From Struthio camelus (Eukaryota > Chordata > Aves > Struthioniformes > Struthionidae): a DNA stretch of 64,000 nt. The translations under genes were made by a program, and so were the position numbers. The notes under the pieces were generated by a model that ran no database searches, was not told the origin of the DNA, and saw only the letters and a program-made list of their open reading frames with translations. Position 1 is the first letter of the stretch; each line of letters starts with the position of its first letter. The DNA lies in contig NC_090942.1 in assembly GCF_040807025.1 (NCBI RefSeq), positions 75,993,987-76,057,986 on the forward strand, read 5' to 3'. This document shows, in pieces, positions 1 through 22,200 of the stretch.

Positions 1-5231
<5,231 letters not shown>

Positions 5232-5333
5232 GATTACCTCGGTGCATGTATAGTTCTTACTGCAGCTGTCACTTCCATCACCGAAGGGCCTAACTCTGGG
5301 TTTGTGGGGCTAGGTCTCCTGTATGCTTTGACG
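5232..5333 (+). CDS. ABCC9: ABCC9 coding exon (about exon 30), last TMD2 helices
   Basis: The exon is 102 bp, 34 codons in phase 0. It encodes [16 protein letters not shown], a hydrophobic membrane helix, then a short loop and [13 protein letters not shown], the start of the last TMD2 helix. The loop (TEGPN) appears to differ from the mammalian loop as I recall it, whereas the flanking helices are conserved. Acceptor TTTTAG, donor GTATGT. Confidence 0.95.
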
Positions 5334-8153
5334 GTATGTACTGAGGCAAAGCATAAGCACTATCAGACTAATATATTAGTTTCATGGTAGTTTTAAAAAT
5401 ACATATACATGGTTATCTTCCAGCTTTCTTAATCTTGAAAAAAACAGTCTTGCAAATAATGGATTCAAGCCAAAGTTGAGAGAGTTCAGGGCAACTTGGA
5501 CTTACTTCAGGTTTCATGAGCCAATTAAAAAAACACAACCATTCCCAGGCCCTGCATGCTCCCAAGGAGAGCAGGAAAATTAAAAGTGCGTAAGAGGACC
5601 TCCTGTGCAATCTGTTTTGCACAACACAGTGTTAGTTGCGCCTGTATATGGCAAAACCGACCCGAAATTGCTGTCCCACAGACTGTCATAACCAAGGTAG
5701 CATTTAACCACTGACCAAATAAAATAAATGCTGAAGAATTAGAAATACCAGTTCCATCTTTTGAGGGAAACCACTCAAACGCTCGGTATTGTTCATCCAC
5801 TTCTGAATGGGTTTAGGGATTGGGACCTTTAGGGCTGGTAGGCATGTTTCAGCGTGACAGGTAGCATGAGGAAAGTGGAGGAAATGTGGTCAGGAATGAT
5901 GAGGATTTGACAGAACCCTAGCCAATTCATTTTAACTCTTAATCATTGGTACTGAGGGATTTGAGCTCAGTTATGGGGAAGGTTTTAGCGTAGTAGACTG
6001 TGAGAGGGGCTCAAAGTGCTTCATGAGCATAAAGCGAGTGCTGTCATCTTAGAGAGCAGCAATATCATTGAATTAATCCACAGGGAGCAGGGGAGAAAGC
6101 AGGATGAGGATAAAAGGAAGATGAATTTTTGAAATCATGGCTGGCATGGCAAAAAGCTGGTTGCTTTACAGCTCTGGCATGAGGGAGCAGATGCCATGGG
6201 AAGGATGAGTGTATGGGATTAATATAATTTGGCTTTGTGCTTGGATGCTGGCCAGCACATGGTTACAACAGAAAATTCTCAGCAACTGCCTTAGGGTGGC
6301 CTTAAATCCCCTTTGTGCTGCTGTTGCAGGGCTATGAGAATCTGCCAACGACTGAGAATCAATCCCGATGTCTTAACCTCACTCTGAAAACATTCCTGGT
6401 AATCCTGCTTCATTATCAGAGATCTGGAAGCTCTGAGATGTCTGCATAAGCAAACCCTACTTTGTATTTAGTTTGTATCTGCAAACTGAACATTAGAGCA
6501 AATCAGCCATTTGCGGAAGTCTAACATAGCAGGCTAAGAGACTCTCCAGTCATTAAGTTGGTACCTATCTCTTTCCTCCACCACAACAAAACTAGTAACA
6601 CTTTGGATGCAATTGGGTCATTAGCTGTGTCCCCAACTTGCTTTTGTGTCACTTCTCTTTGGGGCTAAGAGTGGGCTGATGTATGAAACTTGGCAAGAGC
6701 AAAGTGTATGTACCAACATCGTGTTTACAGGAGACCTTCATAAGCTCATTTTCTTTTCTCATATAAACACTGCCAACTTTATTGCAAACTGTGATGAAGA
6801 CTGAAATGACATGTAGACCCTTTGGGATGCCAGGCTCTGTTATCAACTCTGCTGGACCTGTGACTGCAGTCTGTGACTGTGCAAGCAGCAGGTCTACATA
6901 TCATTTAGTTTATCTACAAATGCACCCATTTCTGTAAATTCCTAATTCAAAAGCTGAACATAGAAGTGTAGGTTTCTAAAAATAAGGAATTACTTCATGC
7001 TACCTCCTAGAATGACTCTTTATCATTTTGACAAACAACTACATCCTCTAAATTGACAACAAATTTTATTGTGGAATCTCAGTGAAAATTGTTTACTGTA
7101 GGCCTATTGCATCAGTATTTGGTAAGTGGAAAACAAGTGGGTCTGGGAGATTTATTCATAACAAACTTCTTATTTGGCAGATTCAGTGATCTTTCTCACA
7201 AATGAAACGACAAAACTTTTCTGCTGATATATTTGTGCATAGGATGTTTTCTTTGGCTAAGTTAGGTATATAAACCTTTATGCGGGTGTCTAAAGTTGCT
7301 GAGTTTTTAAAGATGCTTAGCACTCAAAAGTTCCTAATGAGTTCAGGGGCCTTTTAAAACAAACACCTCAATACAGACTTAGGAACCTAAGTTTGGGAAA
7401 TTACTTTACAATGTTCAGCCTACAGATAGTCAGTCCTGACTAGGGATCCGCTTCTTTGAGCTACTTGGTATTGTTAGACAAATACTTATCAACTTTTATC
7501 TACTGCAAATAATATCTTTACTGTTAATCAAATCCCTGTATATCTGAACAAAAAGTAAAAGGGAAATACCACTGAGATGACAATACATTTTTTCTGCATA
7601 TTTCTATGTTAAAACAACCACATTTTCCACAGAGAGAGAAAAGAGTGATGTAAATATTAATAGAAGGAGACAGAAAATAAATGGTCATCAAAATGTTGTA
7701 AATGTACTTGTGAATAGTGAACTTTCTTATTCTTTATCTGCAGTCTTTGAAAAATTAGAAAATGCAATATTTCCAAGCACAGCTACCAGTTTTAGTTTCT
7801 TCTATGTCTGCATTTAAAAAGGCACTAAAAGTGCCTTTCAGTACTGTTTATTGAATGCTCAGAATAAGAGATTCCCTTAATCAGTCACATCTTCAGACTG
7901 TAGATGTAACCTTTCCATATTTCTGTTTCACAAAATAAGGATGAGAATACTGAGCACTAAATTTCTGTGTCAAGATTGTTTGGGGTGGAGTATGACTAGC
8001 CTGTTCCGTATTTAATGCTGTTGCGCTAGGTCTAGACCCACTGGGCTGAGTTAGGCCAAACACTTTTAGAAATGTATTTGACCTTTATTCAAAAACAGAT
8101 AGATGAACAGATAGAAACTTAACCCTTGTCCTTGTTTTCATTTTGCGATGCAG
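5334..8153 (+). other. ABCC9: ABCC9 intron
   Basis: The intron is 2,820 bp and AT-rich, with no coding similarity seen. Around 7262-7405 there is text with TTAGG/CCTAA motifs (for example TTAGGAACCTAA at 7380-7391). It resembles similar text at about 18780-18830 and 33395-33480 and may be an old dispersed repeat. The acceptor is GATGCAG. Confidence 0.8.
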
Positions 8154-8274
8154 ATAACCAACTATTTGAATTGGGTGGTGAGAAATCTTGCTGATTTGGA
8201 GGTGCAGATGGGTGCAGTAAAAAAAGTACACAGCTTCCTGAACATGGAGTCGGAGAACTATGAAGGCTACCTGG
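8154..8274 (+). CDS. ABCC9: ABCC9 coding exon (about exon 31), TMD2-NBD2 linker
   Basis: The exon is 121 bp: 40 codons plus the first base of an aspartate codon. It encodes [20 protein letters not shown], then [20 protein letters not shown], the end of the last transmembrane helix and the linker into nucleotide-binding domain 2. The donor is GTATTG, a weak consensus, chosen because it restores the next exon as D-PSQVP in frame and fits the family alignment. Confidence 0.94.
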
Positions 8275-10570
<2,296 letters not shown>

Positions 10571-10649
10571 GTTGGGATCTGTGGTCGTACTGGCAGTGGC
10601 AAATCCTCCCTGTCTTTGGCGTTCTTCAGAATGGTGGACATATTTGATG
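10571..10649 (+). CDS. ABCC9: ABCC9 coding exon (about exon 33), NBD2 Walker A
   Basis: The exon is 79 bp: 26 codons plus one base. It encodes [20 protein letters not shown] and then [15 protein letters not shown] is a complete Walker A (P-loop) with the catalytic-site lysine present, so NBD2 nucleotide binding looks intact. Its first codon is GTT, directly after the acceptor CAG. Donor GTGAGT. Confidence 0.97.
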
Positions 10650-13758
<3,109 letters not shown>

Positions 13759-13966
13759 TAGGTGCTTGTTGTCTGAGGGGTGAAGAGCGGGATTGCACAG
13801 TGTGTTTGTGGTGGGTGCTAATCCCAGAAAGGGCTGTGAAAGAGGAAGGGGTGTAAAATTGAACTAACCTTTCCTGCTCGCTCCAGTCAGTCTGCACAGT
13901 CTGCCTAAGGGAAATCAAGTCACATAAACAATTCCAAAATGCCTGAATGAACGATGATTGTAGTGA

Positions 13967-15371
<1,405 letters not shown>

Positions 15372-15434
15372 GAAAACATTTTGCAGAAGGTTGTGATGAC
15401 TGCCTTTGCAGACCGCACAGTTGTAACAATAGCT
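15372..15434 (+). CDS. ABCC9: ABCC9 coding exon (about exon 37), last shared exon
   Basis: The exon is 63 bp, 21 codons, phase 0 at both ends. It encodes [20 protein letters not shown] plus A. It ends at the residue before the ABC switch histidine, so it can join either alternative terminal exon in frame. Donor GTAAGT, a perfect consensus. Confidence 0.97.
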
Positions 15435-16637
15435 GTAAGTATGCATGCTAGTAGATGCTGTCTTTCCTCATTCCTCAAGCAGTGGTTCTTGCCTTTCACC
15501 AGCTAAATATCAATATGAAAACAAAATAAAAGTAAAACCCAAGGCCAAATATTCCCAGGTGTTAGAACAGGTCAAAACACATAACTTCAAAATGAAATTT
15601 TACATGTAATTGCTATCTTCAAGAATAAACTGTACTAAACATTTAGATCTGGACATGGACTTTACAGGAGTAAAGCATCTGGAATCAGGGAACTTCAGCA
15701 TCCCCGCTATCTCCAACAAAATTTGAATTCATTCTCAGTGAACAAATCAAAACTGAACCCGTGGGTATAACCATTAATGAAGCTTTCTTCAAAATCTGAA
15801 TTGAATTTTGCCTTTAAAATCCACATATAGTGCCTACAGTAGTGGCATGTATTTGTAAAAAGAGCTGGGGTTTCAAAATTTTTTTGGTGCCGTTTCCCAA
15901 GACATGATCTTTTTTTCTCTTTCAGAATAAAAGTTTGGTTTCTTGATAAAGTTTTTACAAATTGGAATCAATGGAAAATTTTCAAAAAATTAAACCCTAC
16001 TCAGCTAAATGTTTGTGATTTTTTTCCTGTTTTTCTGCCTTTTCTAGTGACATGAAACATGCCTAAAAGTTCTGTGTATCTGTGTAGGTATGTACATGGG
16101 CATATATATGTATGTGCATGCATATATACGCACATACGTACTCACACATACACACATACACAGGATAACTTTAAGAATTATTCCACCTTGTGATGGCATA
16201 GTTACTCAACAAACACATGTTTTATCCATGAGATAAATATGTGCTTCAACAGCTGTTTCAGTTGCTTTGTCTGGGATCCAATCTTGTGGTTAGAGATTAG
16301 AATTATGTCTCCTGTATTCTGGTTTCAAATCTGTCAGTGACGTGGGCAAATCACTTAACCTAGCTCATTTACAACATGCTCTAAGATTCTTGTATGTCTA
16401 AATACTGAAAAGAGTAGCAGTAAGGAAATTCCCATCCAGTTAAGGCCATTCAAATTTTCAGTATTGTCCTTCTCACTGGAATCTCACTTTTTTTTTTTGC
16501 TTCGCTTTTCGTCTTGGCATCTCAAACAAAATGATACCCATTTATATTTAGCTTTCTTCACAGAATTGGCTTATTTCCTTTCTTCATCTAAGGCTGAACT
16601 TTCTTCCACCCACCTGTTTCTCTTTTCTTTTTTCTAG
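15435..16637 (+). other. ABCC9: ABCC9 intron before exon 38A, with MIR-like SINE
   Basis: The intron is 1,203 bp. It contains an imperfect TATATG/ACACAT-rich tract at about 16084-16163, a MIR-like SINE at about 16284-16400 and a long pyrimidine-rich tract (about 16596-16634) before the 38A acceptor. Confidence 0.8.
16284..16400 (+). mobile_element. MIR-like SINE remnant
   Basis: The text GTGGTTAGAG followed 40-60 bases later by GTGACGTGGGCAAATCACTT AACCT matches the order and core of the MIR family (tRNA-derived head, then the conserved GTGACCTTGGGCAAGTCACTT-type core). It is degraded and lies in the intron 0.24 kb upstream of the SUR2A-specific exon. Matched from memory of the consensus, without alignment. 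Confidence 0.55.
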
Positions 16638-16775
16638 CATCGCGTATCTCACATTTTGGATGCCAACATTGTCCTAGTCCTTTCTGAGGGCTTTCTAGTT
16701 GAATGTGACACTGCCTCAAACTTACTCCTCAAAGAGGACGGCCTGTTCACCACTTTGGTGAAGACTCACAAGTAG
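16638..16775 (+). CDS. ABCC9: ABCC9 alternative exon 38A, SUR2A C-terminus
   Basis: This encodes 45 aa and a TAG stop: [20 protein letters not shown], then [20 protein letters not shown] and VKTHK. The first codon is the switch (H-loop) histidine of NBD2. The sequence matches the known SUR2A tail (pattern VECDT...NLL...GLF.TLV), the form typical of cardiac and skeletal muscle. The acceptor TTTTTTCTAG follows a strong pyrimidine tract. In rodents 38A is a cassette of about 176 bp spliced on to 38B, which then becomes 3' UTR. Possible donors here are GTGGTA at 16815 or GTAGTT at 16818, giving 177 or 180 bp. Use of an own poly(A) site (ATTAAA at 16992) is the alternative. Confidence 0.96.
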   Translation, partial: HRVSHILDANIVLVLSEGFLVECDTASNLLLKEDGLFTTLVKTHK

Positions 16776-17637
16776 ACTCTTTCAGTCCGCACTGTTCACA
16801 AGACTTCTGGCTCTGTGGTAGTTATCTTTTAACTCTTTAGTTTCTTTTCACTCTGCTTCCTTTCTACTGCATGACTTCTGAGATGACAGTGCAAGGAAGT
16901 GTTTATGGCATAGTTTCTGGGTTTAATTTCATGACTGCCCTGATTGCATTTAGCTAAAGCCTAGGCATGCAGCCAACATTAGATTCATACCATTAAAGGA
17001 AACCACCCGCTAAAACAGTCCCAGCCCTTCAGGCTATGTAGTGAAGTGTCCCGTTGTTAGGAGCTAGTCCTGTCTATAACTGACCGGCCGTATTCACACA
17101 GCATGAAAATCAAACTCAGCCGGGTTTCATCCGTGTTTTCATTCATGCCTATAGGGCTGAGCTATACCCTGTAGCACACACAAACTTAATGTCAGAGAGA
17201 GCTAATTGATTTACAGCAAGAGAGCCCAGGATTGATCTAAGATAGGTGCAGTGTAGACAGTCAGAGTCATAGACCCCTGAGTGAAGGAGGAAGCTAAGTC
17301 ACCTCACAGTGTAGACATAGCCAAAATGTTTCTCACTCCTTTCCTAAAAGGGGAGAAGTAATCTAGTGATGCCATAGGATTTATTCCAACAGCTGTGTTG
17401 TCCATAACTGCAATTAGCTGACCGAAAGTGAAGCGCATGCATAAGTATTTTCAGGCTTGGTGCCAGAGGCTGTAAAGTAATTTGAGATCTCTTCAGATTA
17501 AAGATACAGTACAAGGACCTACCACTGTAGACAAGGATAGCCTTTCACCGACTTCATATGCTTCGGGTCAAGCCCATTAATGAATTGCGATGAGAATTAT
17601 CATAATGAGAATTTCTATATGCTTTTTTTTATGGCAG
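16776..17637 (+). other. ABCC9: 38A tail and intron between alternative exons 38A and 38B
   Basis: These 862 bp separate the SUR2A stop from the SUR2B acceptor. They include candidate 38A donors (16815, 16818), an ATTAAA (16992-16997) and a stretch at about 17031-17323 bounded by GGCTATGT and its inverse ACATAGCC, which may be an old DNA transposon. The acceptor ATGGCAG at 17637 follows a T8 run interrupted by ATGG, a weaker tract than that before 38A. Confidence 0.75.
17031..17323. mobile_element. possible ancient non-autonomous DNA transposon
   Basis: The left edge carries GGCTATGTAGTG and the right edge CAGTGTAGACATAGCC, whose reverse complement is GGCTATGTCTACACTG. The same end type, GGCTATGGCTACACTAC, occurs at about 25059-25075. 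Such ends recur in sauropsid genomes as I remember them. Only 8 bp are perfectly inverted between the two edges and I see no clear target-site duplication, so this is tentative. Confidence 0.3.
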
Positions 17638-17775
17638 CATCGGGTGCACACTATTCTAACGGCAGACCTGGTCATCGTCATGAAGCGAGGAAACATTTTA
17701 GAATATGATACGCCTGAGAACCTACTTTCTCAAGAAGATGGCATCTTTGCTTCATTCGTCCGGGCTGACATGTGA
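17638..17775 (+). CDS. ABCC9: ABCC9 alternative terminal exon 38B, SUR2B C-terminus
   Basis: This encodes 45 aa and a TGA stop: [20 protein letters not shown], then [20 protein letters not shown] and VRADM. This is the SUR2B tail, nearly identical to the mammalian one and similar to the SUR1 tail, so it is probably the ancestral form. It begins with the switch histidine and has exactly the same coding length as 38A. SUR2B pairs with Kir6.1 in vascular smooth muscle and is widely expressed. Confidence 0.97.
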   Translation, partial: HRVHTILTADLVIVMKRGNILEYDTPENLLSQEDGIFASFVRADM

Positions 17776-17910
17776 AGAATCACTAAGTCACATGATGTAT
17801 TTTAATAGCTTATTTTTAAACAAATGAAATGCAAATATTTTCTATTCAATGTAACATCACTTAAATCTTTTTTCAGAGCTTCTTTCTTCACACTTCCATC
17901 TTTCCAAAAT

Positions 17911-17916
17911 AATAAA
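17911..17916 (+). terminator. ABCC9: candidate ABCC9 (SUR2B) proximal poly(A) signal
   Basis: AATAAA 136 bases after the SUR2B stop, followed at about 25 bases by GU-rich CGTGTATGCTT, a suitable downstream element. A second AATAAA at 17947 has only CA repeats downstream. The distal AATAAA at 19234 has GGGGTAGTGCTTCTGTG about 50 bases downstream. Confidence 0.45.
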
Positions 17917-17958
17917 ACCCATTGCAATACGTGTATGCTTCAAACCAATAAAAAAGTC

Positions 17959-17960
<2 letters not shown>

Positions 17961-17992
<32 letters not shown>
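17961..17992. repeat. (CA)16 microsatellite
   Basis: Perfect CA dinucleotide run in the SUR2B 3' UTR region. Confidence 0.97.
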
Positions 17993-17994
<2 letters not shown>

Positions 17995-19259
17995 CACATG
18001 CACACACGCCGGCAGAAGTTTTTATTTCCTGGGAATTCAGCATTTTCCTTAGACATGTTAGTGACTTTTTTTTTTCTTATAGAGAGCAAAAGAATGCATG
18101 GCTTTTACAAGCTGCATATGTTATGCTGGAGCCAGCAATCGGATCGTGCAGTTTGTCAAGGAAGCTAGAGATCACCAGAAGCATTCTGTCCCCAAGGGGG
18201 AAAAAATAAAAGGAAAAAACCCAAACCCATAACACTTGGGGCAATCCACTGCATTCCAAAGGCATAAACTTTGCTCTTCAAGTTATAATGCAGGACCAGC
18301 TACTGAGGGAAAGGAATCCTATCAGAAGTAAGGAAATTCTTCCTGTCCTTCACTTTAGTTCACACGCTATAGTTGGAACAGTACCATTTTTAATGCAATT
18401 ATGGCTCATCCACCCAGCCAGTTCCTAAATCCGTATTTGTTCTGAGGACTTTCTTAAGAGAGTCAAAGACCCAAATCACCCTATAATTATGCATGCTTCA
18501 ATAGGCTTATGGAAAGATGCACTTTCTTCAGTATCTTCAGATACTTCAGATGCAGTATCTTCAGACTTTGTATTAAAGCTAACATGAATTTATAAACTTG
18601 ATATTAGCAATCTTATAAGCATTTCTACTGAAATATTCCACTTCAACTGGTGTGCAATTAGCCAGTCACTAGTTATAGTGTAGAGTCCTTCACATTATTT
18701 CCTATCCTGGAAAAGCCTTTCTTTTCTTTTGCACATTTCTGAAGTATCTCTAAATCAGATATTGACCAAGAAGGCATGATTTTCAAATGACTTTGATACC
18801 TTCAAGGATTTAGGTGCATTTAGATTCATATTTGCATCATATAGCTTTGAAAAGCTTGTCTGCACTCATTTAATGCATATGGATAAATTCTGAATCTTTA
18901 CAACTGCACAACAGAGAGTAAATCTCCAGAAGGAGTTTCATGTACATACTTCCAAATGGAGAGTTTGAGACATCAGCTTTATGACTTCACTGGTAGTGTT
19001 CAATGTGATTCTTTCTAAGCAATTTTCATATGCTTTAAGAAAAACACAAGGTACACTTAAACCTATTTCTAGTGTAGTGAAAAGAGCATAAGAGACTGGA
19101 CTTGGCAAAAAAATGCTCTGAATTTTGAAGAAGTTGTAGTACTTGAAACTGGGATCACATTTAGTCTCATAGTGTAAAAATGATACAGTAATTTATATAT
19201 ATATATATTTTTTGTTCCATCTTAACTATTGGAAATAAAAGCTCTGTAGCACAATTAAA

Positions 19260-22200
19260 CAGAAAGATCATTCTTGAACATTTTCTGAGGGGTAGTGCTT
19301 CTGTGATTTCCCTGTCTACTGCTGTGAAAACGTTTTACTCTTTTCTGGATTAATTCCCTGTGTTGAAGTTTGTCATACAAACAAAGGGAAAAAAAGCAGA
19401 TATTTACTGCAGAAGAGCGTGGTATTCACAGATTTCAGAGCCAAAAGGCCAAAATCTTTCTTGATTTAATTTCATTGTCTTCAGTGAAAAGTTAGGACTG
19501 AACTGGATTCATTGCAGTCAAATTCAGTATGAAGATGAAATAGAAATTATTTTGTTCATCTGAGTATTCTTGATGATGATGCAATCCAGATTTATTTTAA
19601 GTGGTACTGCCCAGTTAAATGGACTCCCGGTACCCACTGAATCAAATGGCTGTTGTGGGACTGGAACTCTAGGAGACACCTTGTCAAACATGGGAGGGGT
19701 GAACAATTAGCACCTCTTTCCTCTTACATTTGCATTTGCACCAAAGCCATTACAGGAGTAAGAATCTTACCAATTTTGTGCCAAGAATTTGTACCAAAGC
19801 CATTACTGGAGTAAGAATCACCTTCTTTGCTCATCAGTGCCTCCAGAGCTATAGAATTTAACAAACTGCCATTTCAACACATAGAAAAGAAAATGCTGAG
19901 AAAAACCTACCAGAATGCTTCCTCCTTTTTGATGGAGGAGTATAGGAGTATTTGCCCTAATATTACTTAGCTGTGGCAAAGTATTTGAAAGGATAGTTGC
20001 AGTGTATCTTACAGCTGCATAGCAGGTTTAAAAGCACAGTTTGGTTCCTGAAGATATAAAGTTCTATTCAGCATACACAAATTCCCCAGAGAGAGAGCAA
20101 ACACGACACAAATTGCCATAGACCCACCGGAGCTCCTTGCATTATAGCTGCTGTGCATATGATGTTATATACTCACCAAGGGCATAGGCTGAACTTTGCT
20201 TTTTTGTGTTTTCCGCTAATGGAGAAGGGTGTTCCCAAGTGTCGCACAGGTCAGTTTTGCTACTAAGAATGGTGCAGAAGGGATGAAGTCTTTGCAACAA
20301 ATTTTTCTTAATTTCATGTAAAGGTCTTAAATATGTCCCCCTTTAAGGAGCAGTTTCCTTAGGCTGTGGGACACACTTGGTAAAGGAAATGTCAGCCTAC
20401 AGAGATTTTGCTTCTTTGACTCTTTCACACTCCCTCCTCTGCTGGTCAGCCCTTATCCTCTTACTGCAGCCTCCTTCCTTTTTTTTTTCCTTTCTTTAAT
20501 ATCTCCTTATATCATCCTCTCTTTGAGGTTCATGATTGTATCCCTGAATGCTCCCTACTCTGCCTGTGGCCACCCACTCCTTCCTGATTTAGCTTCATAC
20601 GCTCTGCTCTATTTCCTGACATAGCTCGGCACTCTCTCCTCCCTCTCTGGCCTTCCTCTCACTTCCTATCATAACACCCTCCTCTTCAGGGGGATGTATA
20701 CCCTAGTGCAATAACTTAATTTTTTTTCCATGCAGTAAACTAAACAAGCTTTTATTATTGCAATGTTATGCTCTGGGATTATTAAGGTCTTCCCTTCAGA
20801 AAGGGGCTTTGAATGTAAACATTGGCTTTTTTTTTTTTTTTAAACAGTGGATGGAGGGAAATTAGCTTTGTGAGACATTTAAAATTTTGGTTTTTTATCT
20901 CATCTGCATTTCTTTTTCTGTTAAGTCTTTCTGGGAGGGAAACAGAAGGAGTAAGAGCTCGTGTTGCCAATGCCACGGCTTGTGGATCCCCAAGAGTGTT
21001 CCTCAACCTTTAAGTTGCAACCTGTGGGTTACCTTTGCCATCCCTTGAGTTGTGTCTGATGGCTGACATGAATAGCTCTGCTCCCAGTCCTGTATGTGGT
21101 CTTTCATCAAACTAATAACAGCTAACTGCTCATTACTGCTTCTCCTAAACCAGAAATATTCCATACAACCATTGTGTTTATTATTGAGTCAAATCTTTAA
21201 TGTGCTGTGAAACCCATTATAGGGGTTTTAAGCAGTGCTTGAAGCCGGTCCACAAGCCTCTGCTACAAAGCAGCACTGTTGCAAACTGGGATGTTTCTGC
21301 CTTCTCAAGATCCAGCAGGTAAAACAGATTTCTCCATGTACTCACTCTGCTGCGGAGCTACATCACGCAGCAGATGGTGGATGGCAGGATTCATCTAAGG
21401 GGAACTTTTTTCAAGAGGTTTTCTAGGCAATTACAGTTTGAAAGAGGGTGAGAATCTCCTTAAGAATACCTTAGCCTGAACCACTGGTGCTCTACTAATT
21501 GTTATTTATGCTCCAGGGATTTTGGGAGCATGACAATTATTTGGACTTGACATTTCAAACAAAACAGTTACTAAATAGGAAAGGGTTTTTTTTTTTAAGG
21601 AAGTAAATCAAGTCAGTGGCTGTAAGGACTTCTACTTCTGAGCAGAGTTTATTGCTGATTTTTCTGTAATTTCAAGCTTGTTTTAGATGAGTATTATAGA
21701 TTATTTAAGAGAATTTGTTACAACTAACTCTTCATACTCATCTCACTTTGTTACGAAGACCTCCTAAAACAAGCTGGAGAACCTTGCCATTTGATACATA
21801 ACATGTAGTGTATACATATGTGAGTTTATCCACAACAACACACATACAATCTTTTATTCTAAAGAAGCATAAGGTACAAGTAAGTCAGGATACATTTCCT
21901 TTCTGGTCAGAAGAAAGGCTTCTAAGAACAAAGTTACGCTTTTTTGAAAGCCGGTCAAAGGTCCACATCACTCAGTCCATGGGGTGCTTCACCCATTGGA
22001 GTGAGGATTGGCCTGTCTCTCACCAACGTCTACAGAAGAAGTCTAGGCAGTGAGCTTGGACTCAATACCTGCCTTTTAGATGGCTAAATTTATAGCCTCA
22101 GGGAGCCTCTGAGAGGTGGAGATAGACAGTCAGGGGAGATTTTTAGCCACTTGCATGGCAATTTGTGTATAACCTGCAGAGAAGGCACTGATCCAAAGGC

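Larger units (their letters stand above)
17776..19260 (+). other. ABCC9: ABCC9 3' UTR (extent uncertain)
   Basis: AT-rich DNA after the SUR2B stop. Candidate poly(A) signals AATAAA are at 17911-17916 (followed by a GU-rich CGTGTATGCTT), 17947-17952 and 19234-19239. A (CA)16 tract lies at 17961-17992. Which signal is used cannot be told from sequence. I see no second gene. Confidence 0.6.

Noticed and set aside
17824..18168. 114-codon frame after the SUR2B stop
   Set aside because: Lies in the 3' UTR, includes the CA repeat (THTHTH) and resembles no protein.
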